From the NCBI GenBank assembly GCA_964425355.1, contig CAYRMO010000001.1, forward strand, positions 1-64,000: a DNA stretch of 64,000 bases, read 5' to 3'. The position numbers and the translations under genes were made by a program. Each line of letters opens with the position of its first letter. Within the stretch, counting starts at the first letter, position 1. Positions 16,445-25,175 of this stretch are shown here, one piece after another. The notes beneath the pieces are model-generated. The model was not told where the DNA came from. It saw only the letters and a program-made list of their open reading frames with translations, and ran no database searches. This DNA is from Litorimonas sp964425355 (GTDB lineage Bacteria; Pseudomonadota; Alphaproteobacteria; Caulobacterales; Maricaulaceae).

Positions 16445-19134
16445 TATACGCCAGCAGCAATTTCCAGTCTTTGGATTAATTCATCCGATATTTCGCCGGT
16501 CTCAGGCATGCCATTTATTTTCTGGAATTCGCGAATAGCATTTTCGGTTTTAGGTCCAGTGGTGCCGTCTATGCCGCCAATATCAAACCCAAGATCAGAT
16601 AATAATGATTGGGTGGTTTTAACACGTTGGACACGCGTCCCCTGACTATTATTTGCAATTGTGGTCGACTGCTTTACCCAAGGCACGTCTCGGAAAAGTC
16701 CATTTGCCGCTTCATCAACGGGTTTAGGATTAAAGCGAGCCGCGTCAGATTCAATTTTGGCGCGTAAAGCCTCATCCAATTGAGGCCCGATCGCCGCAAT
16801 CCGAGCCGGAGCCCCTTGATCACCTTGTCGAGCCGCAACATTATACCAAAAATAGGCAACTGAAAGGTCTCGCACGACACCCTCTCCGGACTCGCGCAGG
16901 AAGGCGACGTTAAATTGACTGTCCACAACACCGTGTTCTGCAGCTTTGGTAAACCAATCTAACGCTTGTTCTGGGTTGGCCTCTAATCCGCCATCCCCAT
17001 TATAGTGAAAGTTTCCAAGATCATGCATAGCGATACGGTTTCCACCAATAGCCGCACGCTCTATTAATTCACGAGCGGTGATATCATCTTTGGTCACACC
17101 TGTTCCCGTTTCATAGAGCTTAGCGAGCCGGTATTGCGCAGCAGGTTGGTTGCGATTTGCTGCAAGTCTTATCAGGCGGGCGGCTTCCTGTGGTTCGCCA
17201 TTTTGCAACTTTGTCAGACCCATTTGGAATTGCGCAATTGGGTTTCCGGCTTTGACAGCTTCTAGAAGTGATGCTTGTTGCGGATCTAAATTTTCAGACC
17301 GTGTGAGTTCAATAATCTCGTTTACAGGCTGTTGTGTCTGATTGGCTCCTTCCGTTGACGCCGCTTGGATGATCCTTGATGGATCATATTGGCCGTTGCC
17401 GACTTGACCTGGCACTTGCTGTTGTACTGCAGGACTTTGGGTATTGGATGCTATCGGTTCAAATTTTGCCTCGGGGCCACCACCCATTAAGGACTTTGCT
17501 GTGATAACGCCTGCCACGGCAACGCCAGCCGCGAGGGCCCCTAAACGTAAATTGCGACCTGATATCGGAAGCGATTTTCTTGGTTTTTTCTTCTTTTTAA
17601 CGGAATCACTCGCAATTCGTTCTGCGCGCATGTCGTCGTCCTCCGCATAGGCTGGATTGCCATATGTCTCAAGCGGTTGTGGCGCACTCATGATCTCATC
17701 GACAATCTGCATAGACGGGGCTAGCCCGCCGGAACTGCCCATCGGTGGAAGTTCTGGTGCTAATTGTTGCGGCATTTGAGGGGGGAGTTGAGGCGGCATT
17801 TGCGGAGGTAGGCCGGACGGAAGATCTGGAATAGGCGGTAATTCGGCGGTCAGTGAATTCGATAAAGGCGCCTGGTGACCTTGACCATGATCTGAAACTA
17901 TAGGCGCGGTAGGAGCTTGAAAGCTTGTTGGGTCAAACTCAACGGGAATATGTGTCGGTGAAGGTTCCGCTTCTTTTTTCGACGTCTTTTTTTGTTTTGG
18001 AGCTGGCGTTTCAGCTATTGGAGGCGTATTGGCGGCCACAGCATAAGGATTGTCATCCCTTAAGGTCGGGAGTGGTGGTGGAGCGCTCATCTCCGCTACG
18101 GGTTGGTTCGATATTTGCTGCGCCATAGGCACAACATTTGTTTGAGCCATCGCTGGCGACGGGGCTAAGGTTCCAAGGGGGCTGGATTGCTGCGCATTTT
18201 CAGACTGGAGTGTTGCCAAGCGGGCATGCAGACGCGAAATTTCATCTTGTAAACGACCGAGTGTATCATTCATGTGATCGATCCGAGGATCGTCGATATT
18301 GGCCGGAATAAGGTGCGGCGCAGGCTCAGATGGAATAGAGGCTGGTGTCCAGGCGGCTGCGATTGTTTCAAGCGCTTCAAGTCGCGTTGTCATGTCAATT
18401 TGACTGGATTTGAAGTTTGATTGTGTTTCTTTAGCAAGGTCGGCTAGGCGTTCCGCTGTTTCTATGTCAGATTGTTGTGACCTTTCACCCAAAACAGCTG
18501 CGAATTCGGCAACTTTATCGCCAATTTGGTTTAACGCGATTGCAGTTTCGTCCTCGACTATGTCGATACGTTTGCCGAGCTTGACTTCGGTATCGACCAA
18601 TCGTTGTGTGACATCAGCCATATCGGTCTTGCGAGCCAAGGATTCTTCTGAAAATCTTGCGTCTACGGCTGTCGCGAGTCCGGAAATGTGTCGGTTTAAT
18701 TTGGCGATAATTGTGTTTTGAGCGGTCTCAAAACCATCTAGTCTGGAATGCGCAGAGTCTAGCGTAGTTTGTAACGTTTCGGGTGTGACGTCGGATTGTG
18801 AGACTTTGGCCAGATCTTTTTTAAGCGATTGTCTTACCTTTTTTACGGCAAACTGAAAATCTGATTGAAGCTTCTGCTCAAGCTGGTCTAGCCCTTTTTT
18901 TAACGCGTTTTGATCTTTGCGGGATGTCCAACCGGATGACTTGGCGAGTTTGGCTAAACGTGTTTCAAAATCTTTCAGAGCAGAGTTTTGCGTTCCACTA
19001 AGTTTTGCTAGTCGGCGCTCTAGCTTTTTAAAGTCCGTTGCCAATCCAGCCACAGAAGGACGTTTTACAACCGCTTTTTTTGCCGGCTTTGCAGCGGCTT
19101 TGGGCGTCTTGGATGTGGTGGCCTTTTTCGACAT
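16444..19134 (-). CDS. PodJ-like polar localisation protein (coiled coil, TM, SEL1, peptidoglycan-binding)
   Basis: An 896-aa protein. A Lys/Ala-rich N-terminus leads to long coiled coils (about residues 25-310), a Pro/Gln-rich linker (about 410-470) and one TM helix (about 528-548). Periplasmic SEL1/TPR repeats (about 640-800) and a C-terminal peptidoglycan-binding domain (DLGFDIGGIDGTTGPKTENAIREFQ, about 835-893) follow. This order is that of Caulobacter PodJ, which organises polar organelles. The cytoplasmic part has a different sequence, so this is an architectural homology call. The intergenic region carries a CtrA-type box and a GANTC methylation site (19161-19165), fitting cell-cycle control. 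Confidence 0.8.
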   Translation of the reverse strand: MSKKATTSKTPKAAAKPAKKAVVKRPSVAGLATDFKKLERRLAKLSGTQNSALKDFETRLAKLAKSSGWTSRKDQNALKKGLDQLEQKLQSDFQFAVKKVRQSLKKDLAKVSQSDVTPETLQTTLDSAHSRLDGFETAQNTIIAKLNRHISGLATAVDARFSEESLARKTDMADVTQRLVDTEVKLGKRIDIVEDETAIALNQIGDKVAEFAAVLGERSQQSDIETAERLADLAKETQSNFKSSQIDMTTRLEALETIAAAWTPASIPSEPAPHLIPANIDDPRIDHMNDTLGRLQDEISRLHARLATLQSENAQQSSPLGTLAPSPAMAQTNVVPMAQQISNQPVAEMSAPPPLPTLRDDNPYAVAANTPPIAETPAPKQKKTSKKEAEPSPTHIPVEFDPTSFQAPTAPIVSDHGQGHQAPLSNSLTAELPPIPDLPSGLPPQMPPQLPPQMPQQLAPELPPMGSSGGLAPSMQIVDEIMSAPQPLETYGNPAYAEDDDMRAERIASDSVKKKKKPRKSLPISGRNLRLGALAAGVAVAGVITAKSLMGGGPEAKFEPIASNTQSPAVQQQVPGQVGNGQYDPSRIIQAASTEGANQTQQPVNEIIELTRSENLDPQQASLLEAVKAGNPIAQFQMGLTKLQNGEPQEAARLIRLAANRNQPAAQYRLAKLYETGTGVTKDDITARELIERAAIGGNRIAMHDLGNFHYNGDGGLEANPEQALDWFTKAAEHGVVDSQFNVAFLRESGEGVVRDLSVAYFWYNVAARQGDQGAPARIAAIGPQLDEALRAKIESDAARFNPKPVDEAANGLFRDVPWVKQSTTIANNSQGTRVQRVKTTQSLLSDLGFDIGGIDGTTGPKTENAIREFQKINGMPETGEISDELIQRLEIAAGV

Positions 19135-19214
19135 ATGCCAGGCTTCCCTCGAGGTTATGCGAATCGCTCATAAAATTTCAGACGAAACTCGACCCCATAA
19201 AGCCCCGCACATGG

Positions 19215-19229
19215 TTAATGTGGCGTTAA
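19215..19229. promoter_or_regulatory. CtrA-type box TTAA-N7-TTAA
   Basis: TTAA at 19215-19218 and at 19226-19229 with exactly 7 nt between, about 80 bp upstream of the PodJ-like start and about 100 bp upstream of the MerR gene. It matches the CtrA consensus of alphaproteobacteria. Two further TTAA half-sites follow at 19234 and 19242. Confidence 0.5.
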
Positions 19230-19287
19230 ATCGTTAACATTTTAATGACCTAAAGCTGTAAAGAATTTGAAACACTATCATAGCTTT

Positions 19288-19313
19288 TAACGTTGACGTT
19301 AACGTCAACGTTA
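19288..19313. promoter_or_regulatory. Perfect 26-bp palindrome, probable MerR operator
   Basis: Half-site TAACGTTGACGTT and its exact complement meet with no spacer, 14 bp before the MerR ATG. The core TTGACGTTAACGTCAA resembles operators reported for LiuR-type MerR regulators of branched-chain and fatty acid catabolism (from memory). It probably mediates autoregulation and control of the acyl-CoA dehydrogenase genes. Confidence 0.7.
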
Positions 19314-19327
19314 GCTAACAGGCCTTT

Positions 19328-19834
19328 ATGTCAACGGTTTTAAGTCAGAAATGGGGTATTAGAGCGTTCGCCGATATGTTCGGCGTGACGCCTCGTACGA
19401 TCCGTTTTTATGAAGACAAAGGTCTACTTTCGCCAAAACGGGAAGGCGGAATTCGTGTCTTTTCAATAAGAGAGAAAACCCGTTTTGAAAAGATCATGCG
19501 GGGGAAACGTCTGGGATTTTCCCTTGATGATATTCGAGCTGTTTTCGATGTAACCGATGGACTTATTAAAGACCGTAGCGAGTTGCTCCGCCGCAAAGAA
19601 AATTTTGAAAATGTGCTTGCCAGTCTCGCAAAACGTCGCGAAGACCTTCGAATACTCTCAAAAGATATGCATGATGTGATTTCTGTCGCCAAGGACTATC
19701 TGGCCCAAGAGACGGATGATGAAATTGACGTCACCGAATTAGCGGCGCGTTACCAAGCGGCCTTTAATGAGACGATGACAACAAATCCAATTGATTTTAT
19801 GTCCGGTGGTCCGGACGAAAAACCCCAAACTTAA
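19328..19834 (+). CDS. MerR family regulator (LiuR-like)
   Basis: A 168-aa protein. The N-terminal winged HTH (FADMFGVTPRTIRFYEDKGLL, residues about 14-34, split by the wing RVFSIREKTRFEKI) is followed by a dimerisation coiled coil (about 85-120). The tail has no Cys/His metal site, so it probably senses an acyl-CoA or similar small molecule. It sits 23 bp upstream of an acyl-CoA dehydrogenase gene, and a perfect palindrome precedes it. Control of the downstream degradation genes is inferred from position. Confidence 0.88.
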   Translation: MSTVLSQKWGIRAFADMFGVTPRTIRFYEDKGLLSPKREGGIRVFSIREKTRFEKIMRGKRLGFSLDDIRAVFDVTDGLIKDRSELLRRKENFENVLASLAKRREDLRILSKDMHDVISVAKDYLAQETDDEIDVTELAARYQAAFNETMTTNPIDFMSGGPDEKPQT

Positions 19835-19857
19835 GTTACGTTCAAAGGAGATTTCCT

Positions 19858-21648
19858 ATGCCCAGCTATAATGCCCCCATCCGCGATATGCAGTTTCTAC
19901 TCAATGAGGTCCTCGGATTTGAAGATCTCTTAAAATATGAGGCTTATTCTGAAATCGATACAGACCTTGCCAATGCCGTTCTGGAACAAGGCGCAAAATT
20001 TGCAGAAGAAGTCCTCGCTCCGTTAAACATTGTTGGGGATCACGAAGGCTGTAAGCGTCACGACGATGGATCGGTAACGACCCCAACCGGATTTAAAGCA
20101 GCCTATAAGCAAATGGTCGAAAATGGCTGGTCATCGCTATCGATGGATCCAGAGTTTGGGGGGCAAGGTATGCCGCGCATGCTCGGTGTTGCGGCCAGTG
20201 AAATGTGGACGTCAGCGAATATGGCCTTTGCCATGTATCCGGGCCTGACCGGCGGCGCGATCAAAGCGATCCAAGTCGGTGGAAGTCCTGAGCAAAAGCA
20301 AACTTTCCTCCCTAAAATGATATCGGGCGAGTGGTCAGGCACAATGAACCTGACAGAGCCGCATTGTGGCACCGATTTGGGCATGCTGAAAACCAAGGCT
20401 GTCCCGCAAGCCGATGGGAGTTATAAAATTTCAGGGCAGAAAATTTTCATCTCGGCCGGCGAGCATGATATGACGGACAATATCATCCATTTGGTCCTAG
20501 CGCGTATTGAAGGTGCGCCAGCTGGAACCAAGGGTATTTCCCTCTTTATTGTACCAAAATTCAAATTGGACGGTGATGAAAACCCAAGCGAGCGCAATCC
20601 GGTGAGCTGCGGGTCTATCGAAGAAAAAATGGGGATTCACGGAAACTCCACTTGCGTTATGAATTTTGACGAAGCCGAGGGCTATTTGATCGGTGAAGAA
20701 AATAAAGGCTTGCGTGTCATGTTTGTCATGATGAATGAGGCGCGTATCGGTGTTGGTCTGCAAGGTTTGGGTCAATCCGAAGTTGCATATCAGAATGCAG
20801 CGATTTACGCCAAAGACCGTATCCAGGGTCGGGCGCTAACAGGTCCACAAAATGCGGATAAACCAGCCGATCCGATTATTGTCCATCCGGATGTCCGGCG
20901 TATGTTGATGGAAACCCGCGCCTTTAATGAGGCTGGTCGTGCTCTTTTATATTGGGCGGCCAAGCATGAAGATATTGAAATACATGATGAGGACGAGAAA
21001 CTCGTCGAAAAATGTGATGACTATCTGGGCCTCTTAACGCCAGTTGTTAAAGGCTATCTGACGGATATGTCGATGAAAACGACAATTGATTGCCAGCAAA
21101 TCTTTGGCGGACACGGTTTCGTCGAAGAATGGGGCATGAGCCAATTCGTTCGCGATAACCGGATTGCCCTAATCTATGAAGGGGCCAATGGGATTCAAGC
21201 CCTTGATCTTGTGGGTCGTAAATTGGGCCGCAATGGCGGCCGCGCTTTGATGGCACTTAATCAGGAAATTTCCGCATTCTTGTCTGACAACAAAGACAAT
21301 GAAGCCTTACCAGAATTCATAGACGCCCTATCGGGTGCTCAGAAAAAGCTAACTGAAGCCACCATGTGGTTGATGCAAAATGGTATGTCTAATCCGAATA
21401 ATGCGGGTGCTGGTTCTGTAGATTATATGCATATGATGGGGCTGTCGGTTTTTGCGTATTTGTGGGCGAAAATGGCGCTTGTTGCGCAAGCCAAAATTGA
21501 CGAAGGATCAAATGATCAATTCTACCCAAATAAGATCATTACAGGTCGTTATTTTGTGTTGCGTATGCTACCAATGCTTGACAGCCATTTGGCGAAAATC
21601 AAGACAGGTGCTGACCCGGTCATGGCGCTAGATGCTGCAGCGTTTTAA
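19858..21648 (+). CDS. Acyl-CoA dehydrogenase, long form with C-terminal extension
   Basis: A 596-aa FAD enzyme catalysing alpha,beta-dehydrogenation of acyl-CoA. It has the N-terminal helical domain, the FAD/substrate segment MNLTEPHCGTDLGMLKTKA (about 165-183) and the beta domain. The C-terminal helical domain has IFGGHGFVEEWGMSQFVRDNRI and the IYEGANGIQALDLVGRKL signature, then the extra C-terminal domain typical of the 600-aa class. SD AAAGGAG. It follows the MerR gene by 23 bp and is probably part of its operon. Confidence 0.93.
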   Translation: MPSYNAPIRDMQFLLNEVLGFEDLLKYEAYSEIDTDLANAVLEQGAKFAEEVLAPLNIVGDHEGCKRHDDGSVTTPTGFKAAYKQMVENGWSSLSMDPEFGGQGMPRMLGVAASEMWTSANMAFAMYPGLTGGAIKAIQVGGSPEQKQTFLPKMISGEWSGTMNLTEPHCGTDLGMLKTKAVPQADGSYKISGQKIFISAGEHDMTDNIIHLVLARIEGAPAGTKGISLFIVPKFKLDGDENPSERNPVSCGSIEEKMGIHGNSTCVMNFDEAEGYLIGEENKGLRVMFVMMNEARIGVGLQGLGQSEVAYQNAAIYAKDRIQGRALTGPQNADKPADPIIVHPDVRRMLMETRAFNEAGRALLYWAAKHEDIEIHDEDEKLVEKCDDYLGLLTPVVKGYLTDMSMKTTIDCQQIFGGHGFVEEWGMSQFVRDNRIALIYEGANGIQALDLVGRKLGRNGGRALMALNQEISAFLSDNKDNEALPEFIDALSGAQKKLTEATMWLMQNGMSNPNNAGAGSVDYMHMMGLSVFAYLWAKMALVAQAKIDEGSNDQFYPNKIITGRYFVLRMLPMLDSHLAKIKTGADPVMALDAAAF

Positions 21649-21661
21649 CCCGTTTAAATGC

Positions 21662-21702
21662 GACAGTCAGATAATTATGCCGCGGCAATTTATCTGACTG
21701 TC
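21662..21702. promoter_or_regulatory. Long inverted repeat between the acyl-CoA dehydrogenase genes
   Basis: A perfect 13-bp stem (GACAGTCAGATAA with its complement at 21690-21702) encloses a 15-nt loop that itself contains the palindrome TGCCGCGGCA. No T-run follows, so it is not a classic terminator. It could be an mRNA-stabilising or attenuating hairpin, or an operator. Confidence 0.55.
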
Positions 21703-21750
21703 CAATCTACAATAATAACAATAATATATATTCCTCAAGGGGAGAGCTAA

Positions 21751-22914
21751 ATGTCTACCAATGTCCTTAATTTTAAAAATCCAGATTGGTATGAGGAAGA
21801 AGACATAAATATGTTCCGCGATGCGGTTCATAAATTCTATGCCAATGAAATGGCGCCTCACGGAGAGAAATTTCGCAAAAATAAAAAAGTCGACCGTAAG
21901 TTCTGGAATATGGCGGGCGAATATGGCTTATTGAATTGCGCAATTCCTGAGGAATATGGCGGCGGTGGCGGAGATTATCGGCATGAGATGATCATCCAAG
22001 AAGAACTCATAAAAGCCAATGTCGATGGCTTTGGATTGTCACTTCATAACGCCATTGTTGCGCCCTATATCCTGCATTACGGTACCGAAGAACAAAAACA
22101 AAAATGGCTACCTCGTATGGCTTCTGGTGAGCTTGTCGGGGCGATCGCCATGAGCGAACCCGGGACTGGATCTGATCTTCAAAATGTCAAAACCAATGCC
22201 AAAAAAGATGGAAATGGGTGGCTGATTAATGGCTCCAAGACTTTCATTACAAATGGCGGAACGGCCAATCTGATTATTATCGTGGCCGATACGGGCGGGG
22301 ATGGTAAATTTTCAAAGTCCCTCTTTGTTGTCGAAACCGATGATCTGGAAGGATTTCGCCGCGGACGTATCCTTGATAAAGTTGGACTAGATGCCCAGGA
22401 TACGGCTGAGCTATTCTTTGATGATATGAAAGTGCCTGCTGATGCGCTTTTGGGGTCAGAGCCTGGACATGGCTTTATTCAATTAATGCAAGAACTTCCG
22501 CAAGAGCGGCTCAATATTGCTGTTTCAGGCGTAGCTGCGATGGAAGCGGCTCTCGAGATGACAATTGAATATGTCAAAGATCGGAAGGCTTTTGGAAAAC
22601 CTATAATAGGGTTTCAGAATACGCAATTTGAGCTGGCGGAATGTAAAACCATTACAACCGTAGCCAAGACTTTTGTCTATGATTGTGCCGAAAAACATCT
22701 CCGGGGTGAGTTGGACACGGTAACGGCGTCTATGGCTAAATATTGGGTCACAGATAAGGAATGCGAAGTCATTGACCGCTGTTTGCAACTTCACGGCGGA
22801 TATGGCTTTATGAATGAATACCGGATTGGACGAATGTATCGTGATAGTCGCGTACAGCGCATTTATGGCGGTACAAATGAAATCATGAAATTGGTTATCG
22901 CGCGCAGTCTCTAA
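21751..22914 (+). CDS. Acyl-CoA dehydrogenase, short form
   Basis: A 387-aa standard acyl-CoA dehydrogenase. It has the substrate/FAD loop AIAMSEPGTGSDLQNVKT, the ITNGGTANLIIIVAD strand, and the C-terminal signatures QLHGGYGFMNEYRIGRMYRDSRV and RIYGGTNEIMKLVIARSL. The catalytic base position falls in IYGGTNEIM (Glu), as in the short/medium-chain and isovaleryl types. SD AAGGGGAGAG. It lies 102 bp after the long-form gene across the large inverted repeat. Confidence 0.93.
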   Translation: MSTNVLNFKNPDWYEEEDINMFRDAVHKFYANEMAPHGEKFRKNKKVDRKFWNMAGEYGLLNCAIPEEYGGGGGDYRHEMIIQEELIKANVDGFGLSLHNAIVAPYILHYGTEEQKQKWLPRMASGELVGAIAMSEPGTGSDLQNVKTNAKKDGNGWLINGSKTFITNGGTANLIIIVADTGGDGKFSKSLFVVETDDLEGFRRGRILDKVGLDAQDTAELFFDDMKVPADALLGSEPGHGFIQLMQELPQERLNIAVSGVAAMEAALEMTIEYVKDRKAFGKPIIGFQNTQFELAECKTITTVAKTFVYDCAEKHLRGELDTVTASMAKYWVTDKECEVIDRCLQLHGGYGFMNEYRIGRMYRDSRVQRIYGGTNEIMKLVIARSL

Positions 22915-22950
22915 ATCGTTTTCGTCGAAACTCTATGAGGTGTTCAAATC

Positions 22951-23547
22951 ATGCGGTACCCTCCAGCCTATTATGTTGATAATGATCTGGAATTCACAAA
23001 TCGGATCATTGAAAATCACGGCTTCTGCTTGCTGACCTGCCCGAGTGAAATAGGACCGCTTGCAACCCATCTGCCCATGATAAAGGCGGAGAACAACTTA
23101 TATGGACATGTTGCAGGCAATAACCCCATGGTTGATTTTATCGGCACGGAATTGGTTTTTTTGGCTGTCTTTCACGGGGCGCATGATTATATTTCCCCGA
23201 CACTATATGATGACCCTTCAAGATCAGTTCCGACATGGGATTATGTATCCGTACATATCCATGGAACGACACGGGCGCTAAGTGCGGAGGAGTCGGTTGA
23301 TCAAATGCATAATTTGATTGATAAATATGAAGGGGAAGCGGGTTGGTATATGGAAGATGCTGCCGAATATGCTTCGCAATTATTTCCGAATATTGTCGCG
23401 TTTGAAATGCAAATGGACCGTGTGACAGGTTTGCGAAAACTCAGTCAAAATAAAAACGCTGAGACGCAAAGCCGGATCATTGATGATTTGCGGGCGCGAG
23501 GAAATGTGGATCTTGCCAAAGAAATAGACATGATAAGGAAGAGATAA
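22951..23547 (+). CDS. FMN-binding PaiB-like protein
   Basis: A 198-aa protein of the PaiB (FMN-binding negative transcriptional regulator) family, a split-barrel fold. The opening MRYPPAYYVDND and the segments ATHLPMIKAENNLYGHVAGNNP and FHGAHDYISPTLY with VPTWDYVSVHIHG are characteristic. In Bacillus PaiB affects sporulation and protease genes; a DNA-binding role is not proven here and it may be an oxidoreductase. It lies within the acyl-CoA gene run, 1 bp before the crotonase gene. Confidence 0.88.
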   Translation: MRYPPAYYVDNDLEFTNRIIENHGFCLLTCPSEIGPLATHLPMIKAENNLYGHVAGNNPMVDFIGTELVFLAVFHGAHDYISPTLYDDPSRSVPTWDYVSVHIHGTTRALSAEESVDQMHNLIDKYEGEAGWYMEDAAEYASQLFPNIVAFEMQMDRVTGLRKLSQNKNAETQSRIIDDLRARGNVDLAKEIDMIRKR

Positions 23548-23548
23548 A

Positions 23549-24247
23549 ATGGAAAAACTAACATATTCTCATAAAGATGGCGTGGCCATAATTACACTGG
23601 ATGATGGCAAGGCGAATGCTCTCGGCACCCAAACATGGGCTGAGTTGAACGAGGCTTTGGACATGGCCAAAAAAGAAGACGCAATTGTAGTTATTACAGG
23701 CCGTGACGGTATGATGAGCGGCGGGTTTGACCTCAAAGAAATGGGGACAGGGCCTCATGACGCCCTCGAGCTTACATCTACTGGGTCTAAATTTGCGCGC
23801 CGGATCATGTCTTACCCAAGACCCGTCATTATGGCAGCGCCTGGACATACGATTGCGATGGGAGCGTTTCTGGCGCTGGCTTGCGACTATTCCATGATCA
23901 AAGCGGGGTCATATAAAGTTGGATTAAACGAAACACTGATTGGTATGACCATGCATAATTTTGGCATTGAAATGGGCCGTTACCATCTGGCCAATAATTA
24001 TTTTAATCGTTGCGTTATTAATGGCGAAATCTTTGATCCTAAAGGTGCGATGCATGCGGGATTTTTTGATCGTGTCGTTCCTGAGGAACAATGGCCAATG
24101 GCAATTCCCATGGCGGGTCAAATGTTCGGTCAGCTAAATCCAAAGGCGTTTCGGGAAACAAAATTGCGCAGTCGAAAAGAGATTTTTAAAATTTTAGATC
24201 AAGCCATTGAGGATGATCTGGACCCTAAAAAAGTTCACGCGCTCTAA
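23549..24247 (+). CDS. Enoyl-CoA hydratase/crotonase family protein
   Basis: A 232-aa crotonase fold protein, slightly short for the family. The oxyanion-hole segments are present: ITGRDGMMSGGFDLKEM and the AAPGHTIAMGAFLALACDY helix. The classical catalytic glutamates are not clearly placed (NETLIGMTMHNFGIEMGR), so it may be an isomerase or hydrolase variant. SD AGGAAGAG lies within the end of the PaiB gene; translation is probably coupled. Confidence 0.88.
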   Translation: MEKLTYSHKDGVAIITLDDGKANALGTQTWAELNEALDMAKKEDAIVVITGRDGMMSGGFDLKEMGTGPHDALELTSTGSKFARRIMSYPRPVIMAAPGHTIAMGAFLALACDYSMIKAGSYKVGLNETLIGMTMHNFGIEMGRYHLANNYFNRCVINGEIFDPKGAMHAGFFDRVVPEEQWPMAIPMAGQMFGQLNPKAFRETKLRSRKEIFKILDQAIEDDLDPKKVHAL

Positions 24248-24290
24248 GTATAGCGATTTTGAGTTGCATCAGATCGTGAATTATTAGGCC

Positions 24291-25175
24291 ATGGAAAGAC
24301 GCGATTATCAACTCCGCGATGGCAAGATGTCAGCCTTGCATTTTGGGGATGTTTCAAAGCCAATTGGTTTGGTTTTTTTACATGCAAATGGCTTTAATGC
24401 CTTGAGCTATCGCGCGATTTTCTCAAGGCTCGATATTCATTCGGTTGTATTTGATATGCGCGGACATGGCGAGAGCCGGGATATGCCAAAAGAAACGCCC
24501 CTTAAAAACTGGCATGTTTTTCGCGATGATTGTATAGAATTTTTTGACCGGTACTTACCAGACTTGGCCCATGCGCCCCCGATTTTAGCGGGACATAGTT
24601 TCGGAGCTGTGGCCGGGGTTTTGGCCTCACCTTTTTTGAAAGGCCGTATAAAGTCTTACATTGGATTTGATCCCGTCTCAGTCCCATTTTTATTTCGGCT
24701 GACCTCTATATTGCCCGGTGGTCGTGCCTATATGGCGAAAAGACTTCCGATTGCGCGAAAAGCCGGACAAAGACGTTCTATCTTCCAAGACCCCGAACAG
24801 GCCTTTACCCATTGGCAGGGGCGTGGGGCCTTCAAGCAAATGTCTGACGTTGTTTTATGGGACTATATTCGGGGTGGCTTGGCGGAAACCGGAAATGGTA
24901 ATTGGGAGCTAGCCTGTGATCCATTTTGGGAAACGCGTATTTTTGTCGCCCAATGGCATAATATATTTAAGGCGGCTCGCGACTTACCAGATAAATCCAA
25001 GATTATTTATGCAGGCGGTCGACAACTTGTTTCAACGCGTGGTTCACGCGCGGCGATGCAAAAAGTCCAGCCTAACATTGATGTGCGTTTTGACCCCGAA
25101 ATCGAACATTTATTTCCATTTTATCAAACCGAGCTTACAATTGACCTAATAAATGAATTTTTGAGTAAAACTTAA
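24291..25175 (+). CDS. Alpha/beta hydrolase
   Basis: A 294-aa alpha/beta hydrolase. It has VFLHANGFNALSYR at the oxyanion strand, VFDMRGHGESRD, the nucleophile elbow GHSFG (Ser, about residue 103), and a cap domain with a run of basic residues. A C-terminal histidine (EIEHLFPF) may complete the triad. Probably acts on an acyl ester or thioester; substrate unknown. It ends tail-to-tail with the thioesterase gene, the two stops sharing the TTAA at 25172-25175. Confidence 0.85.
   Translation: MERRDYQLRDGKMSALHFGDVSKPIGLVFLHANGFNALSYRAIFSRLDIHSVVFDMRGHGESRDMPKETPLKNWHVFRDDCIEFFDRYLPDLAHAPPILAGHSFGAVAGVLASPFLKGRIKSYIGFDPVSVPFLFRLTSILPGGRAYMAKRLPIARKAGQRRSIFQDPEQAFTHWQGRGAFKQMSDVVLWDYIRGGLAETGNGNWELACDPFWETRIFVAQWHNIFKAARDLPDKSKIIYAGGRQLVSTRGSRAAMQKVQPNIDVRFDPEIEHLFPFYQTELTIDLINEFLSKT

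Noticed and set aside
25172..25175. Overlapping convergent stop codons as an annotation error
   Set aside because: TTAA serves as TAA on both strands; both proteins are supported by their motifs.
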